Assembly: GCA_002427325.1 (NCBI GenBank)
Contig: DIQS01000052.1
Location: 1 to 22,108, forward strand
Length of the DNA stretch: 22,108 nucleotides
Direction of reading: 5' to 3'
Source: Cloacimonetes bacterium UBA5456
Lineage (GTDB): Bacteria > Cloacimonadota > Cloacimonadia > Cloacimonadales > Cloacimonadaceae
Below, one piece after another: positions 14,123 through 22,031 of this stretch; within the stretch, counting starts at the first letter, position 1; each line of letters starts with the position of its first letter. Position numbers and translations under genes: made by a program. A model generated the notes under the pieces. That model did no database searches. It saw nothing but the letters and a program-made list of their open reading frames with translations, and was not told where the DNA came from.

Positions 14123-14212
14123 ATGCCGTGTGGAAGAAAGAAAAAACGTCGTAAAATCTCTACTCACAAGAGGAAGAAACGCCTCCGTAAAAATCGTCAT
14201 AAAAAGAAATAA
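14123..14212 (+). CDS. Basic microprotein, AURKAIP1/COX24 (mS38/bS22-like) type
   Basis: This 29-aa protein runs ATG 14123 to TAA 14210-14212, with a GAGGGAAG Shine-Dalgarno site 5-6 nt before the start. It begins MPCGRKKKRRKISTHKRKKR and ends KNRHKKK; roughly two thirds of its residues are Lys, Arg or His. The pattern KRRK-x(3)-HKRKKRLRKNRHKKK matches the short COX24/AURKAIP1-type proteins annotated in FCB bacteria. These relate to mitochondrial ribosomal protein mS38 and mycobacterial bS22, so it is probably a small-subunit ribosomal component. The family similarity is from memory; the ribosomal role is inference. It follows the HU gene by 15 nt and is capped by an intrinsic terminator. Confidence 0.85.
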   Translation: MPCGRKKKRRKISTHKRKKRLRKNRHKKK

Positions 14213-14220
14213 TAGATATA

Positions 14221-14250
14221 GCCATCCTCAGGGGTGGCTTTTTTTTATTT
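14221..14250 (+). terminator. Intrinsic terminator after HU and microprotein genes
   Basis: A 7-bp stem GCCATCC / GGGTGGC (14221-14227 and 14232-14238, one T-G pair) with a TCAG loop is followed at once by eight Ts (14239-14246), then ATTT. It sits 8 nt after the microprotein stop. This is the clearest rho-independent terminator in the window. Confidence 0.92.
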
Positions 14251-14501
14251 TGAATTGGCTTGATTATCAAGACCGAGGCATGTTAAAGTGCTGATATCGA
14301 AGCATTCCAACATTCTACTCTCCTCTGATAATCATGACTAAAAAAACAAACTTGCTTGACCGCATCAATCATTTAATCATATTTCTTTACAAATCAGATT
14401 ATCGTGATAGATTATAGCTAAATCGGCAAATTATGATTCATCTTGACGAAAGTTGCTATGATCAATAACTTGCCCCAAACTAATATTTTTGAGGTTTAAT
14501 T

Positions 14502-15446
14502 ATGTATTACGATGTAATTATCATTGGAGCAGGCCCTGCAGGGCTCAGTGCCGGAATATATAGCGCACGCGGTGGGCTGAAGACGGCTGTATTTGAAAAA
14601 GCTGTTGTCGGCGGACAGATCACGGTCGCTGATGAGATAGAAAACTATCCCGGATTTGAGGAAGCCCTCTCGGGATTTGAACTTACGCAAAAGATGCATG
14701 ACCAGGCTGAGCGTTTTGGAGTGGAATTCATCGACGAGGAAATCATCGCCATGGGTGTGGACGGTCTTTGCAAGATTGTGGAAACCGATAGCGGTAAATA
14801 TCGCGCCAAGAGCGTGATTCTCTGCACAGGCGCATATCCGCGCCGACTGAACGTCCCCGGCGAAGAGCGCTTTACCGGACGCGGCGTGAGCTATTGTGCA
14901 ACCTGCGACGGCGCACTCTATCGTGATAAGGTTGTTGCAGTTGTAGGCGGCGGAGACAGTGCCATCGAGGAAGGAATGTTCCTCACTCGTTTTGCCAAAA
15001 AAGTGTATGTGATCCACCGTCGTGACGAGCTTCGCGCCCAAAAGATCATCCAAGAACGCGCCTTTGCAAACCCCAAGATGGAATTCATTTGGGACAGCGT
15101 GGTGCAACAGATCAACGGCGAAAACCGCGTGAGTGATCTCGAATTAGTCAATAGAAAGACCAATGAAGTGAGCCATCTGCCTGTAGATGGAGTGTTTATC
15201 TACGTTGGAATCCTGCCCAATAACAAGCTTTTTGAATCCCGCATCGAGCTCGATAGCGGCGGATTTGTGATCACCGATGAGCACATGCACACCACGGTTC
15301 CGGGCGTTTATGCCGCCGGCGACATCCGTCAAAAGATTCTCCGTCAAGTCGTTACCGCCACCTCGGATGGCGCGATCGCCGCATGGAGTGCCGAAAAATG
15401 GATCATTGAAAACCATGATGCACTCGAGGTTGAACGTGCTAAATAG
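14502..15446 (+). CDS. trxB: Thioredoxin-disulfide reductase
   Basis: This 314-aa flavoenzyme reduces thioredoxin with NADPH. FAD-binding GAGPAG is at 9-14. The redox-active CATC is C132-A-T-C135 in VSYCATCDG. NADPH-binding VVGGGDSAIEEG (about 155-166) and HRRDELR (about 178-184) carry the arginines typical of NADPH-dependent enzymes. The C-terminal FAD motif is GVYAAGDIR. The length is normal. GAGG at 14491-14494 precedes the ATG. The ~250-bp gap upstream has TTGACG at 14443-14448 but no convincing -10. The 3' end overlaps the alaS start by 11 nt. Confidence 0.97.
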   Translation: MYYDVIIIGAGPAGLSAGIYSARGGLKTAVFEKAVVGGQITVADEIENYPGFEEALSGFELTQKMHDQAERFGVEFIDEEIIAMGVDGLCKIVETDSGKYRAKSVILCTGAYPRRLNVPGEERFTGRGVSYCATCDGALYRDKVVAVVGGGDSAIEEGMFLTRFAKKVYVIHRRDELRAQKIIQERAFANPKMEFIWDSVVQQINGENRVSDLELVNRKTNEVSHLPVDGVFIYVGILPNNKLFESRIELDSGGFVITDEHMHTTVPGVYAAGDIRQKILRQVVTATSDGAIAAWSAEKWIIENHDALEVERAK

Positions 15447-18033
15447 CAAAGAGATAAGGCAACAGTTCATCGATTTCTTCTTGGAGAAAGGACACAGCTT
15501 TATCCATTCCTCTGCCGTGGTTCCCGAAGACGATCCCACCCTGCTTTTTGCCAATGCGGGGATGAATCAATTCAAAAACATCTTTTTAGGGCTCAAAGAA
15601 CCCAGCGTCAAGCGCGCCGTGAACTCACAGAAGTGCATCCGCGCCGGCGGTAAGCACAACGATCTCGAGGAAGTCGGCAAAGACGGCTATCACCACACCT
15701 TTTTCGAGATGTTGGGCAATTGGAGCTTTGGCGACTATTATAAACACGATGCGATTATCTGGGCTTGGGAGCTCTTCACCGAGCGTTGGAAGCTGGATAA
15801 GAGCCTGATCTATGCCACCGTGCACGACAGCGATCAGGAGGCTTTTGAGATCTGGAGAAATCACACGGATATCAAGCCGGAACATATTAGTTTTCATGGT
15901 GATAAGGACAACTTTTGGGAGATGGGGGACACCGGTCCTTGCGGGCCTTGTTCCGAGATTCATATTGATCGCGGCCTCTCGCATTGTAACAAGCAGGGCG
16001 TGGAAGGTCATGTCTGCGCTCCCAACGGTGATTGCGACCGCATCATCGAGCTTTGGAACCTCGTTTTCATCCAATTTGAACGCCTCGCCGACCGCTCACT
16101 CGTGCCGCTTAAACATCGCTATGTCGATACAGGCGCAGGTTTGGAGCGAGTCGCCCAAGTTCTTCAGGACAAGAATTCAAACTATGAGACCGACCTCTTT
16201 ATGCCAATCTTAGAGCGCATTGCACAGCTTTCGGGAGTGGAATATCACGAAGAAGACGGCATGAGCCACAGGGTGATTGCGGATCACATCCGTTGCCTCT
16301 GTTTTGCGCTTGCCGACGGCGGTTTCCCCTCGAACGAAGGGCGGGGCTATGTCCTGCGTCGGATTCTCAGGCGCGCATCCCGCCACGGTCGTCTCTTGGG
16401 CTTTGCCGAGCCTTTTCTCTATAAACTCGTGGACAGCGTTGTTGAGATCATGGGACACCATTTTGAGGAACTGCGCGGCAGGGAAAGCTATATCAAGATG
16501 GTGATTAAGGCGGAGGAAGAGCGTTTCAACAAGACCTTGGATCAGGGCTTGCACAAGTTTGAAGAGATCTCCTCAGTCCTGAAAGACGATCTCATCAGCG
16601 GCAAGGATGCTTTCTTGCTCTATGATACCTACGGTTTTCCGCTGGATCTCACGATGATTTTGGCAGAGGAAAAGGGTCTCAGAGTCGATCTCGAGGCTTT
16701 CGATAAAGAGATGGACGCCCAGCGCGAAAGAGCCAGAAAGGCGTCGAAATTTGAGTCAGATCTCAGCGTTGAGGATTGGACGGTGATCACTGAGCCCACT
16801 CCGACAGAGTTCAGCGGATATAATAAGATCAAGGACAGCTCTTACATCCAACGCTATAGATTGCTGGAAGATGGGGGCATTGCTCTGCAGCTTGAGCGCA
16901 CTCCATTTTATGCCGAAAGTGGCGGACAGATTGCGGATACCGGCAGAATCTATAACGATGAATGCGAATATGAAGTCTATGACGTCAAAAAGATGGACGA
17001 CGCCTTTGTGCATTATGCGCGCATCAAAAAGGGCGTGATTTCCACGCAGGAAGTGACGCTTGAGATCGACCTTGAGCGCAGGCTGGATATCGCACGTAAT
17101 CACACGGCAACGCATATCTTACACACTTCGCTGAAAGAGGTTTTGGGCGATCACGTCCAGCAAAAAGGCTCGCTCGTGCATCCCGATTATCTCAGATTTG
17201 ACTTCACTCATTTTCAGGCGATGACGCCGGACGAGATGAGCAAGGTTGAGCAAAGAGTGAATGAAATCCTGCGCAGCAATCGCGCTGTTGGGGTTCAGAT
17301 CAAAGACTTTCAAAAGGCGAGAGAGGACGGCGCAATTGCCCTTTTTGGCGAGAAATATAGCGATGAAGTGCGCGTGGTGAACGTGGACGGCTTTTCGCAG
17401 GAACTCTGTGGAGGGACGCACGTTGGTCACAGCGGTGAGATCGGACTCTTTAAGATCGCTTCAGAGAGCTCTATCGCAGCGGGAATCAGGCGCATCGAGG
17501 CCTTCACGGGAAGAGCGGCGATCGCCTATGTAAAGGAGATGGAAAATAGTCTCGCCAAGGCGGCAGCACTCTTTGCCGCACCTGTTAGTCAGCTCAATGA
17601 GAAAATCGAAGCGCAGAAGCAACACTCCTACGAACAGGAGCAAAAGATTAAGCAACTCGAAGCCGAGCTCGGCAAGATCAAGATTGATTCCATGATGGCT
17701 AATGTCCAAGAATATGATGGACTTAGACTGCTTGTCCAAATCCTTGACGAAGGCAGTGATCTCAAAGCTTTTTCCGATATCCTGCGCGAAAAGCTCACCC
17801 ATGAGATCGGAGTGATCCTCATGAAAAAGGCGGATAAACTCTCCTTACTCGTGGTGGTCGGCAAGGAGCTTTTGCCCAAATATAATGCAGGAAAGATTGT
17901 CTCTCGCATCGCTTCCGAGATCGGTGGCAAGGGCGGCGGCAGACCGGATAGCGCCATGGCAGGAGCGGATTATCCTGCGGACTATCAGGCATTTGTCAAG
18001 AGCATCCCCGCCATCATCCATGAATTTGCATGA
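15436..18033 (+). CDS. alaS: Alanyl-tRNA synthetase
   Basis: This 865-aa enzyme charges tRNA-Ala and edits mischarged Ser/Gly. The class II catalytic core is at the N-terminus (FANAGMNQFKNIFLG; GDTGPCGPCSEIH; DTGAGLERVAQVLQ). The editing domain has zinc ligands H556/H560 (HTATH) and C658/H662 (CGGTH). A C-terminal C-Ala domain ends with the Gly-rich GGKGGGRPDSA region. The open frame extends upstream inside trxB, but the start chosen is GTG 15436. GAGG (15426-15429) lies 6 nt before it, and the resulting N-terminus (M-LNSKEIRQQFIDFF) matches normal AlaRS starts. ATGs at 15415/15418 are alternatives. The 3' end overlaps the next gene by 4 nt. Confidence 0.97.
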   Translation: MLNSKEIRQQFIDFFLEKGHSFIHSSAVVPEDDPTLLFANAGMNQFKNIFLGLKEPSVKRAVNSQKCIRAGGKHNDLEEVGKDGYHHTFFEMLGNWSFGDYYKHDAIIWAWELFTERWKLDKSLIYATVHDSDQEAFEIWRNHTDIKPEHISFHGDKDNFWEMGDTGPCGPCSEIHIDRGLSHCNKQGVEGHVCAPNGDCDRIIELWNLVFIQFERLADRSLVPLKHRYVDTGAGLERVAQVLQDKNSNYETDLFMPILERIAQLSGVEYHEEDGMSHRVIADHIRCLCFALADGGFPSNEGRGYVLRRILRRASRHGRLLGFAEPFLYKLVDSVVEIMGHHFEELRGRESYIKMVIKAEEERFNKTLDQGLHKFEEISSVLKDDLISGKDAFLLYDTYGFPLDLTMILAEEKGLRVDLEAFDKEMDAQRERARKASKFESDLSVEDWTVITEPTPTEFSGYNKIKDSSYIQRYRLLEDGGIALQLERTPFYAESGGQIADTGRIYNDECEYEVYDVKKMDDAFVHYARIKKGVISTQEVTLEIDLERRLDIARNHTATHILHTSLKEVLGDHVQQKGSLVHPDYLRFDFTHFQAMTPDEMSKVEQRVNEILRSNRAVGVQIKDFQKAREDGAIALFGEKYSDEVRVVNVDGFSQELCGGTHVGHSGEIGLFKIASESSIAAGIRRIEAFTGRAAIAYVKEMENSLAKAAALFAAPVSQLNEKIEAQKQHSYEQEQKIKQLEAELGKIKIDSMMANVQEYDGLRLLVQILDEGSDLKAFSDILREKLTHEIGVILMKKADKLSLLVVVGKELLPKYNAGKIVSRIASEIGGKGGGRPDSAMAGADYPADYQAFVKSIPAIIHEFA

Positions 18034-18980
18034 AGATATTGATCATTAGACTCAGTTCTTTGGGGGATATCATCCTCACGGAGCCGATTGTCCGATATCT
18101 GAGAGAGAGCTATCCCGAGGCGGAAATCGACTATGTGACGAAGCCGCAATTCCTTGAATTAGTAATGCTTATGGGGCACGAGATCAATGGCATCGCCTAT
18201 GAAAAGACTGCCGCATTCCATCTGGAACTGGGCAGAAAAGGCTATGATCTCGTGTTCGATTTGCATGGCAAACTTTCCAGTTATCTCTTGCGCATCTTTG
18301 CGCGCGGAAAGCGCAGCGCAGTCTATTTCAAGGATAGAAGAACGCGGAAGCGCATCGCAAATGGTAATAAGAACTTGGCGATCTCCTCGACCGTGGAACT
18401 TTATGGAACGGCACTGAAAAAGCTGAGCTTTGAGGCAAAACTGGACGCTCCAAAGATATCGGCGCCGGCGGGCATTTCCTTTGATAACTTAAGCAAAATG
18501 GCGAAACGTATCCTCATCTTTCCCGGAGCTTTGCACGAAACAAAGCGCTATCCTGCAGTGTATTACAAAGAACTGATCAAGATGAGCCCCGAGGATTATC
18601 AGTTCATCATCCTCGGCTCCAATGCGGAACGAGAACTTGCGGCAAGCATCTGTGAGGACGAGCGCACTCTCGACCTCTGCGGACAGCTCAATCTCTTGGA
18701 TCTCGTTGCCTTGATCGATACTGCGGATTGGGTGATCAGCTCGGATAGTGGGCCCATGCATATTGCCGCAGCACTTGGAAAGAAGCAGATTGCCATCTTT
18801 GGCGCCACTCATCCTCGACTGGGTTTTGCACCGCAGAATCCTCGTGCAGAAGTTTTGGTAGCAAACCTACCCTGTCAGCCTTGCTCGCTACATGGCGGCG
18901 CTGAATGCCCCAAAAAGCACTTCAATTGTATGCACAAGATCAAGATCAGCAGCGTCTTGGATATCATCACAAAAGATTGA
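18030..18980 (+). CDS. Glycosyltransferase family 9 (ADP-heptose:LPS heptosyltransferase-like)
   Basis: This 316-aa GT9 protein probably adds a heptose or related sugar to the lipopolysaccharide core at the cytoplasmic membrane face. The start MKILIIRLSSLGDIILTEPI is the classic GT9 opening. DLVFDLHGKL (about 73-82), the domain-2 start ILIFPGALHETKRYP (about 161-175) and ISSDSGPMHIAAALGKKQIAIFGATHP (about 236-262) are diagnostic. The C-terminal PCQPCSLHGGAECP has a Cys cluster seen in heptosyltransferase relatives. Which heptosyltransferase (WaaC, WaaF or other) cannot be decided. ATGA overlap with the alaS stop indicates coupling. Confidence 0.92.
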   Translation: MKILIIRLSSLGDIILTEPIVRYLRESYPEAEIDYVTKPQFLELVMLMGHEINGIAYEKTAAFHLELGRKGYDLVFDLHGKLSSYLLRIFARGKRSAVYFKDRRTRKRIANGNKNLAISSTVELYGTALKKLSFEAKLDAPKISAPAGISFDNLSKMAKRILIFPGALHETKRYPAVYYKELIKMSPEDYQFIILGSNAERELAASICEDERTLDLCGQLNLLDLVALIDTADWVISSDSGPMHIAAALGKKQIAIFGATHPRLGFAPQNPRAEVLVANLPCQPCSLHGGAECPKKHFNCMHKIKISSVLDIITKD

Positions 18981-19150
18981 ACCCAGACAGAATAAGAGCT
19001 ATAAACTGAGGCATAAGCTTCGCGCTCTGCGAGATGCCTAACACTCGTCAACTATTCCCCAGATTCAACAAACCCCTTCTGTAGCAAGATTAAGCTCACC
19101 TAATTACAATCAAGATATTAAGATAAGCAATAATACTCGACAGAACATTT

Positions 19151-19166
19151 CATTATTGCAATAATG
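19151..19166. promoter_or_regulatory. 16-bp palindrome CATTATTGCAATAATG, possible operator
   Basis: This is a perfect 16-bp dyad. Its core TTATTGCAATAATG recurs with one change at 19338-19351 (TTATTGCAATCATG, over the promoter) and at 168-181 (TTGTTGCAATAATG). Another ATTGCAAT core is at 19524-19531. This is consistent with a dimeric regulator's binding site. The regulator is unknown. Confidence 0.45.
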
Positions 19167-19313
19167 CGATTATTCGGCAAAAAAGAGAGCTATAGTAAAA
19201 GCAGATTAGAGAGCAATTGTTGTCCGCTTCGATAGTCTATCCCTTGAGATGTAAGTCTGATGCGGCTTTTTAGTGGTAGGCTAAATAATAGTTAACATGG
19301 TGTAAATTTGTTC

Positions 19314-19351
19314 TTGACAGCAATGCACCTGTGAAATTTATTGCAATCATG
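19314..19351 (+). promoter_or_regulatory. Putative promoter with overlapping operator-like site
   Basis: TTGACA (19314-19319), a 17-nt spacer and TTTATT (19337-19342, 4/6 to TATAAT) give the best sigma70-like promoter in the window. The operator-like TTATTGCAATCATG (19338-19351) covers the -10 and the expected start site, a placement usual for repression. Transcripts would carry the 19360-19395 hairpin near their 5' end. Confidence 0.5.
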
Positions 19352-19359
19352 ATATATTA

Positions 19360-19395
19360 AACACTTTGTTTTGTGTCATATCCACACAAAGTGTT
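19360..19395 (+). other. 5'-leader stem-loop AACACTTTGT / ACAAAGTGTT
   Basis: Perfect 10-bp arms (19360-19369 and 19386-19395) enclose a 16-nt loop, about 10 nt after the expected transcription start. There is no T-run (CTTAATAATGG follows), so it is more likely a 5'-end stabiliser or binding site than a terminator. Confidence 0.55.
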
Positions 19396-19479
19396 CTTAA
19401 TAATGGCCTGTATAACAGTCATGCAGTTAAATAGTTAGCTCAGAAACTGTGATTAAATGATTTTAAACATAAGGAATAT

Positions 19480-19554
19480 ATGATGATGAACATTTTAAAC
19501 AAAGATGCAGTTCTGTTTGGAAGATTGCAATCGGAACAGGGAGATATGAGATGA
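19480..19554 (+). CDS. 24-aa leader ORF coupled to the secreted-protein gene
   Basis: The ATG at 19480 (with ATGs also at 19483 and 19486) follows AAGGAA at 19471-19476. The frame encodes MMMNILNKDAVLFGRLQSEQ plus GDMR and stops at TGA 19552-19554, overlapping the next gene's ATG by 4 nt (ATGA). The reading frame differs from the large gene, so it is not an N-terminal extension. It may couple or regulate translation of the secreted protein. It could also be fortuitous, since the downstream gene has its own AGGGAG. It does not resemble a signal peptide or an attenuator with a codon run. Confidence 0.45.
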   Translation: MMMNILNKDAVLFGRLQSEQGDMR

Positions 19555-21887
19555 ACAAAAAGATTATAATTCTAACAATGATGCTCGTTTTTGGGATGAC
19601 ATTAGGGCATGCGGAACATTTTAGGAGTAAAACCCCTGGTGGTGTGTGGAGCAGTAAAGGTACATGGCAGTGCTCATATCTGCAATGGATTTGGACTCTT
19701 GTCCCAGTACCTCATGCGCCATCTTATGATGATAATTCTATTCTTATAAAAGACCCTGTTGACGTTGATGTGGACGTTACTATTGATCAAACTACGATAA
19801 AAGATGCTGGAAAACTTTCAATCAATAACAGCATTACGCTTACAATAGCCAACGGTAGCGGCACTGATCTCACAATTGAAGGCACTTTGACCGGTGATGG
19901 AAACCTCGTAAACAACAGTGGAGCTACAGTTGTCATAGGTGACAGCGGAACCTACGACCTCAGCGGCACCGCAACAAATAACGGCAGCATGACAGTCAAC
20001 GGCACCTTAGAAGGTAATGGAAACCTCGTAAACAACAGTGGAGCTAATATTGCTATCGGTAACAACGGAACCTACGACTTCAGCGGCAGCACTACAAATA
20101 ACGGGACCATAAGCAATAACGGCAGCATGACAATCAACGGCAATTTTGAAGGCGATGGAACCTTAGTCAATAACAGTGGTGCTCAGATCGTAATTGGCGA
20201 AGATGGAAATTACAATCTAAGCGGCACTTTGACGAATAACGGCACAATTACAAACAACGGAACCATTGCATTAGGCCCTAACCAATTAAACGGAACTGTA
20301 GTAAATAACGGTAGAATTCAATGCGACAGCCCCGATTTCATGAGCAGCGGGACTCTGACCCATGGAGAGAATTCCATCATCGAATTTACCCAGCCCATAA
20401 CAATCCCGGCAGGTGCAAGCTTCGAGAATTTAGACCTTAGCGCACCGGGAATTTATTATCTCGAAGGTGATATCACCGTGGTTCAAAACCTCATCTTGGG
20501 GCCGAATACCTATATATATACCAATGGACACGAACTCGAATATGATTTTTGTGAGGACGAAGACGAGCCTCGAATCATAATTGATGTACCCGTCGTTCTT
20601 GCATCAACCGCGCATAACTATAATGGCTTTACCGCGAGATGGGATTCAGTTCCCGGCGCTGCCTCATATGATCTTACCGTCAATGGCCCCAACGGATATG
20701 AGTATAATGTTGGAAATATCACGAATATAGCAGCTCGCATAGATGGCTTATACAGCACATCCGAATATACATACCAAATTAAAGCCAAGGATGTTGCCGG
20801 TGTCGATATTCCAGGTTTTATCCCGATGACCGAAACCGCAACCACAACAGCTCCGATCGAGGGAATTGGCGCATCCACTTCCATCAACGGCGCTCCTGCC
20901 ACGATCTTTGTCCCTCCCGTGAATAACGGCATCACATACAACGATGTGATTGTAAAGCCGAACACTTCAGGAAACGACGACTTCTGCATAACAATCACTT
21001 ATCACCCGGATGGCTATGATGGCATGCTAAATGGTCGTCTCTTAGCAACCGTCACTTCATCAAATCCAAGTGCCTTAAACGGCATATATACTATTCACCA
21101 TACGGGGATGGTTCAACCTGCCGCCGCCGCATACCGCTATGCAGAAGGTGCATGGATTCAATTAAGCGATGCCAACTTCACTGTATCGGGTAGTACAACT
21201 GTAACGATCTCCGGCATCAACTCCAGTAAAACAAGCGGAGAATTGCAAATTCTTATGGACAACAGCTCCGGCACTTTGCCCGTAGAGCTCTCATCTTTCA
21301 CTGCAAGAATCAATCCCTATGGCAATGTTAAGATCGAATGGGTCACCCAGACCGAGACCAATGTCATGGGCTATAGAATCTATCGCAACAACGTCAGAAA
21401 CCTTGACTCAGCCATACTTTTGGACGCATTGATCGAAGCCAGAAACACCTCCCACACTCAGGTTTATAGCTATACCGATAACGATGTCTTGACGCCGGGC
21501 AACCACTACTATTGGCTGGAATGCATTGACTTTGACGGCACGACAGAGTATTATGGCCCAGTGACTGTGAAAATCAGCGGGGATTCCGATTCTCACAATC
21601 AGGCGCCGATTGTTGCCGGCATCAACCACACCTATCCCAATCCCTTCAACCCCGTTGTCCACATAGCTTATGGCGTGCCCGAAGCGAGCACCGTGAAGAT
21701 GAATATCTATAACGTTAAAGGTCAATACGTCTCTGAAATCATGAACGAATATAAGAACATCGGCGCACACACCTTCACTTGGACGGGTAAGGACGCTTAT
21801 GGCAGACAGCTTCCCAGCGGACTTTATTTTCTCAGGATGGAGATGAATAATAAGACTTGGGTCAAAAAGATCACCATGAGCAAATAG
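19551..21887 (+). CDS. Secreted repeat protein with fibronectin-like region and C-terminal sorting domain
   Basis: This 778-aa exported protein has a signal peptide at about 1-21 (MNKKIIILTMMLVFGMTLGHA). Asn/Gly/Thr-rich repeats span about 96-255, with units GNLVNNSGA, ..IG..G.Y.LSG and TNNGS/TM.NG of 40-46 residues, suggesting a beta-solenoid passenger. FARW/Y-type beta strands at about 349-435 resemble a fibronectin type III fold. LPVELSSFTARI (about 583-594) starts a second beta domain common in such FCB proteins. YPNPFNP (695-701) opens an ~87-residue C-terminal domain ending LPSGLYFLRMEMNNKTWVKKITMSK-like, the type-A type-IX-secretion sorting pattern. It is probably surface-attached or released; ligand or activity unknown. 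AGGGAG at 19538-19543 sets the start. Confidence 0.9.
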   Translation: MNKKIIILTMMLVFGMTLGHAEHFRSKTPGGVWSSKGTWQCSYLQWIWTLVPVPHAPSYDDNSILIKDPVDVDVDVTIDQTTIKDAGKLSINNSITLTIANGSGTDLTIEGTLTGDGNLVNNSGATVVIGDSGTYDLSGTATNNGSMTVNGTLEGNGNLVNNSGANIAIGNNGTYDFSGSTTNNGTISNNGSMTINGNFEGDGTLVNNSGAQIVIGEDGNYNLSGTLTNNGTITNNGTIALGPNQLNGTVVNNGRIQCDSPDFMSSGTLTHGENSIIEFTQPITIPAGASFENLDLSAPGIYYLEGDITVVQNLILGPNTYIYTNGHELEYDFCEDEDEPRIIIDVPVVLASTAHNYNGFTARWDSVPGAASYDLTVNGPNGYEYNVGNITNIAARIDGLYSTSEYTYQIKAKDVAGVDIPGFIPMTETATTTAPIEGIGASTSINGAPATIFVPPVNNGITYNDVIVKPNTSGNDDFCITITYHPDGYDGMLNGRLLATVTSSNPSALNGIYTIHHTGMVQPAAAAYRYAEGAWIQLSDANFTVSGSTTVTISGINSSKTSGELQILMDNSSGTLPVELSSFTARINPYGNVKIEWVTQTETNVMGYRIYRNNVRNLDSAILLDALIEARNTSHTQVYSYTDNDVLTPGNHYYWLECIDFDGTTEYYGPVTVKISGDSDSHNQAPIVAGINHTYPNPFNPVVHIAYGVPEASTVKMNIYNVKGQYVSEIMNEYKNIGAHTFTWTGKDAYGRQLPSGLYFLRMEMNNKTWVKKITMSK
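19898..20280 (+). repeat. Tandem in-gene repeats, 120- and 138-bp spacing
   Basis: The 29-base segment 19898-19926 recurs exactly at 20018-20046, 120 bp later (40 codons). A third, diverged unit starts 138 bp further on, near 20156, because of an added TNNG-type insertion. Two copies nearly identical at DNA level imply recent duplication or gene conversion inside the secreted-protein gene, and a region able to change length. Confidence 0.85.
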
Positions 21888-21960
21888 GCAAGACTCAGCC
21901 GGAGGTTATCAAATCGGTAGCTATAGACTGCACATTAGGCGCAGACATAACAAAATCGGC

Positions 21961-22031
21961 AAGCCTTTGCAAGGCTTTGCGAAGCTGTATCTCACAGACT
22001 ATTCTGCAGATTAGTTTGTAGATACAGCTTC
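21961..22031 (+). terminator. Two hairpins downstream of the secreted-protein gene
   Basis: AAGCCTT-tgc-AAGGCTT (21961-21977) is a perfect 7-bp stem. It is followed directly by a 12-bp stem GAAGCTGTATCT / AGATACAGCTTC (21981-21992 and 22020-22031) with a 27-nt loop. A run of six Ts (22045-22050) comes 13 nt after the second stem, too far for a textbook terminator. They probably form the 3' end of this transcript. The remaining bases to 22108 are AT-rich with no gene visible. Confidence 0.45.

Larger units (their letters stand above)
18981..19479. other. Regulatory intergenic region before the secreted-protein gene
   Basis: These 499 bp hold no convincing gene; short frames at 19025 and 19403 lack Shine-Dalgarno sites. 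They hold a 16-bp perfect palindrome at 19151-19166, a promoter at 19314-19342 overlapped by a second copy of the palindrome's core (19338-19351), and a 10-bp stem-loop at 19360-19395. The left part shows no terminator for the GT9 gene. The right part is AT-rich and forms a long predicted 5' leader (about 200 nt to the ATG at 19551). Confidence 0.65.

Noticed and set aside
18981..19479. tRNA or other structural RNA gene in the long gap
   Set aside because: No cloverleaf with a GGTTCGA-type T-loop was found on either strand; only the hairpin and palindromes described stand out.
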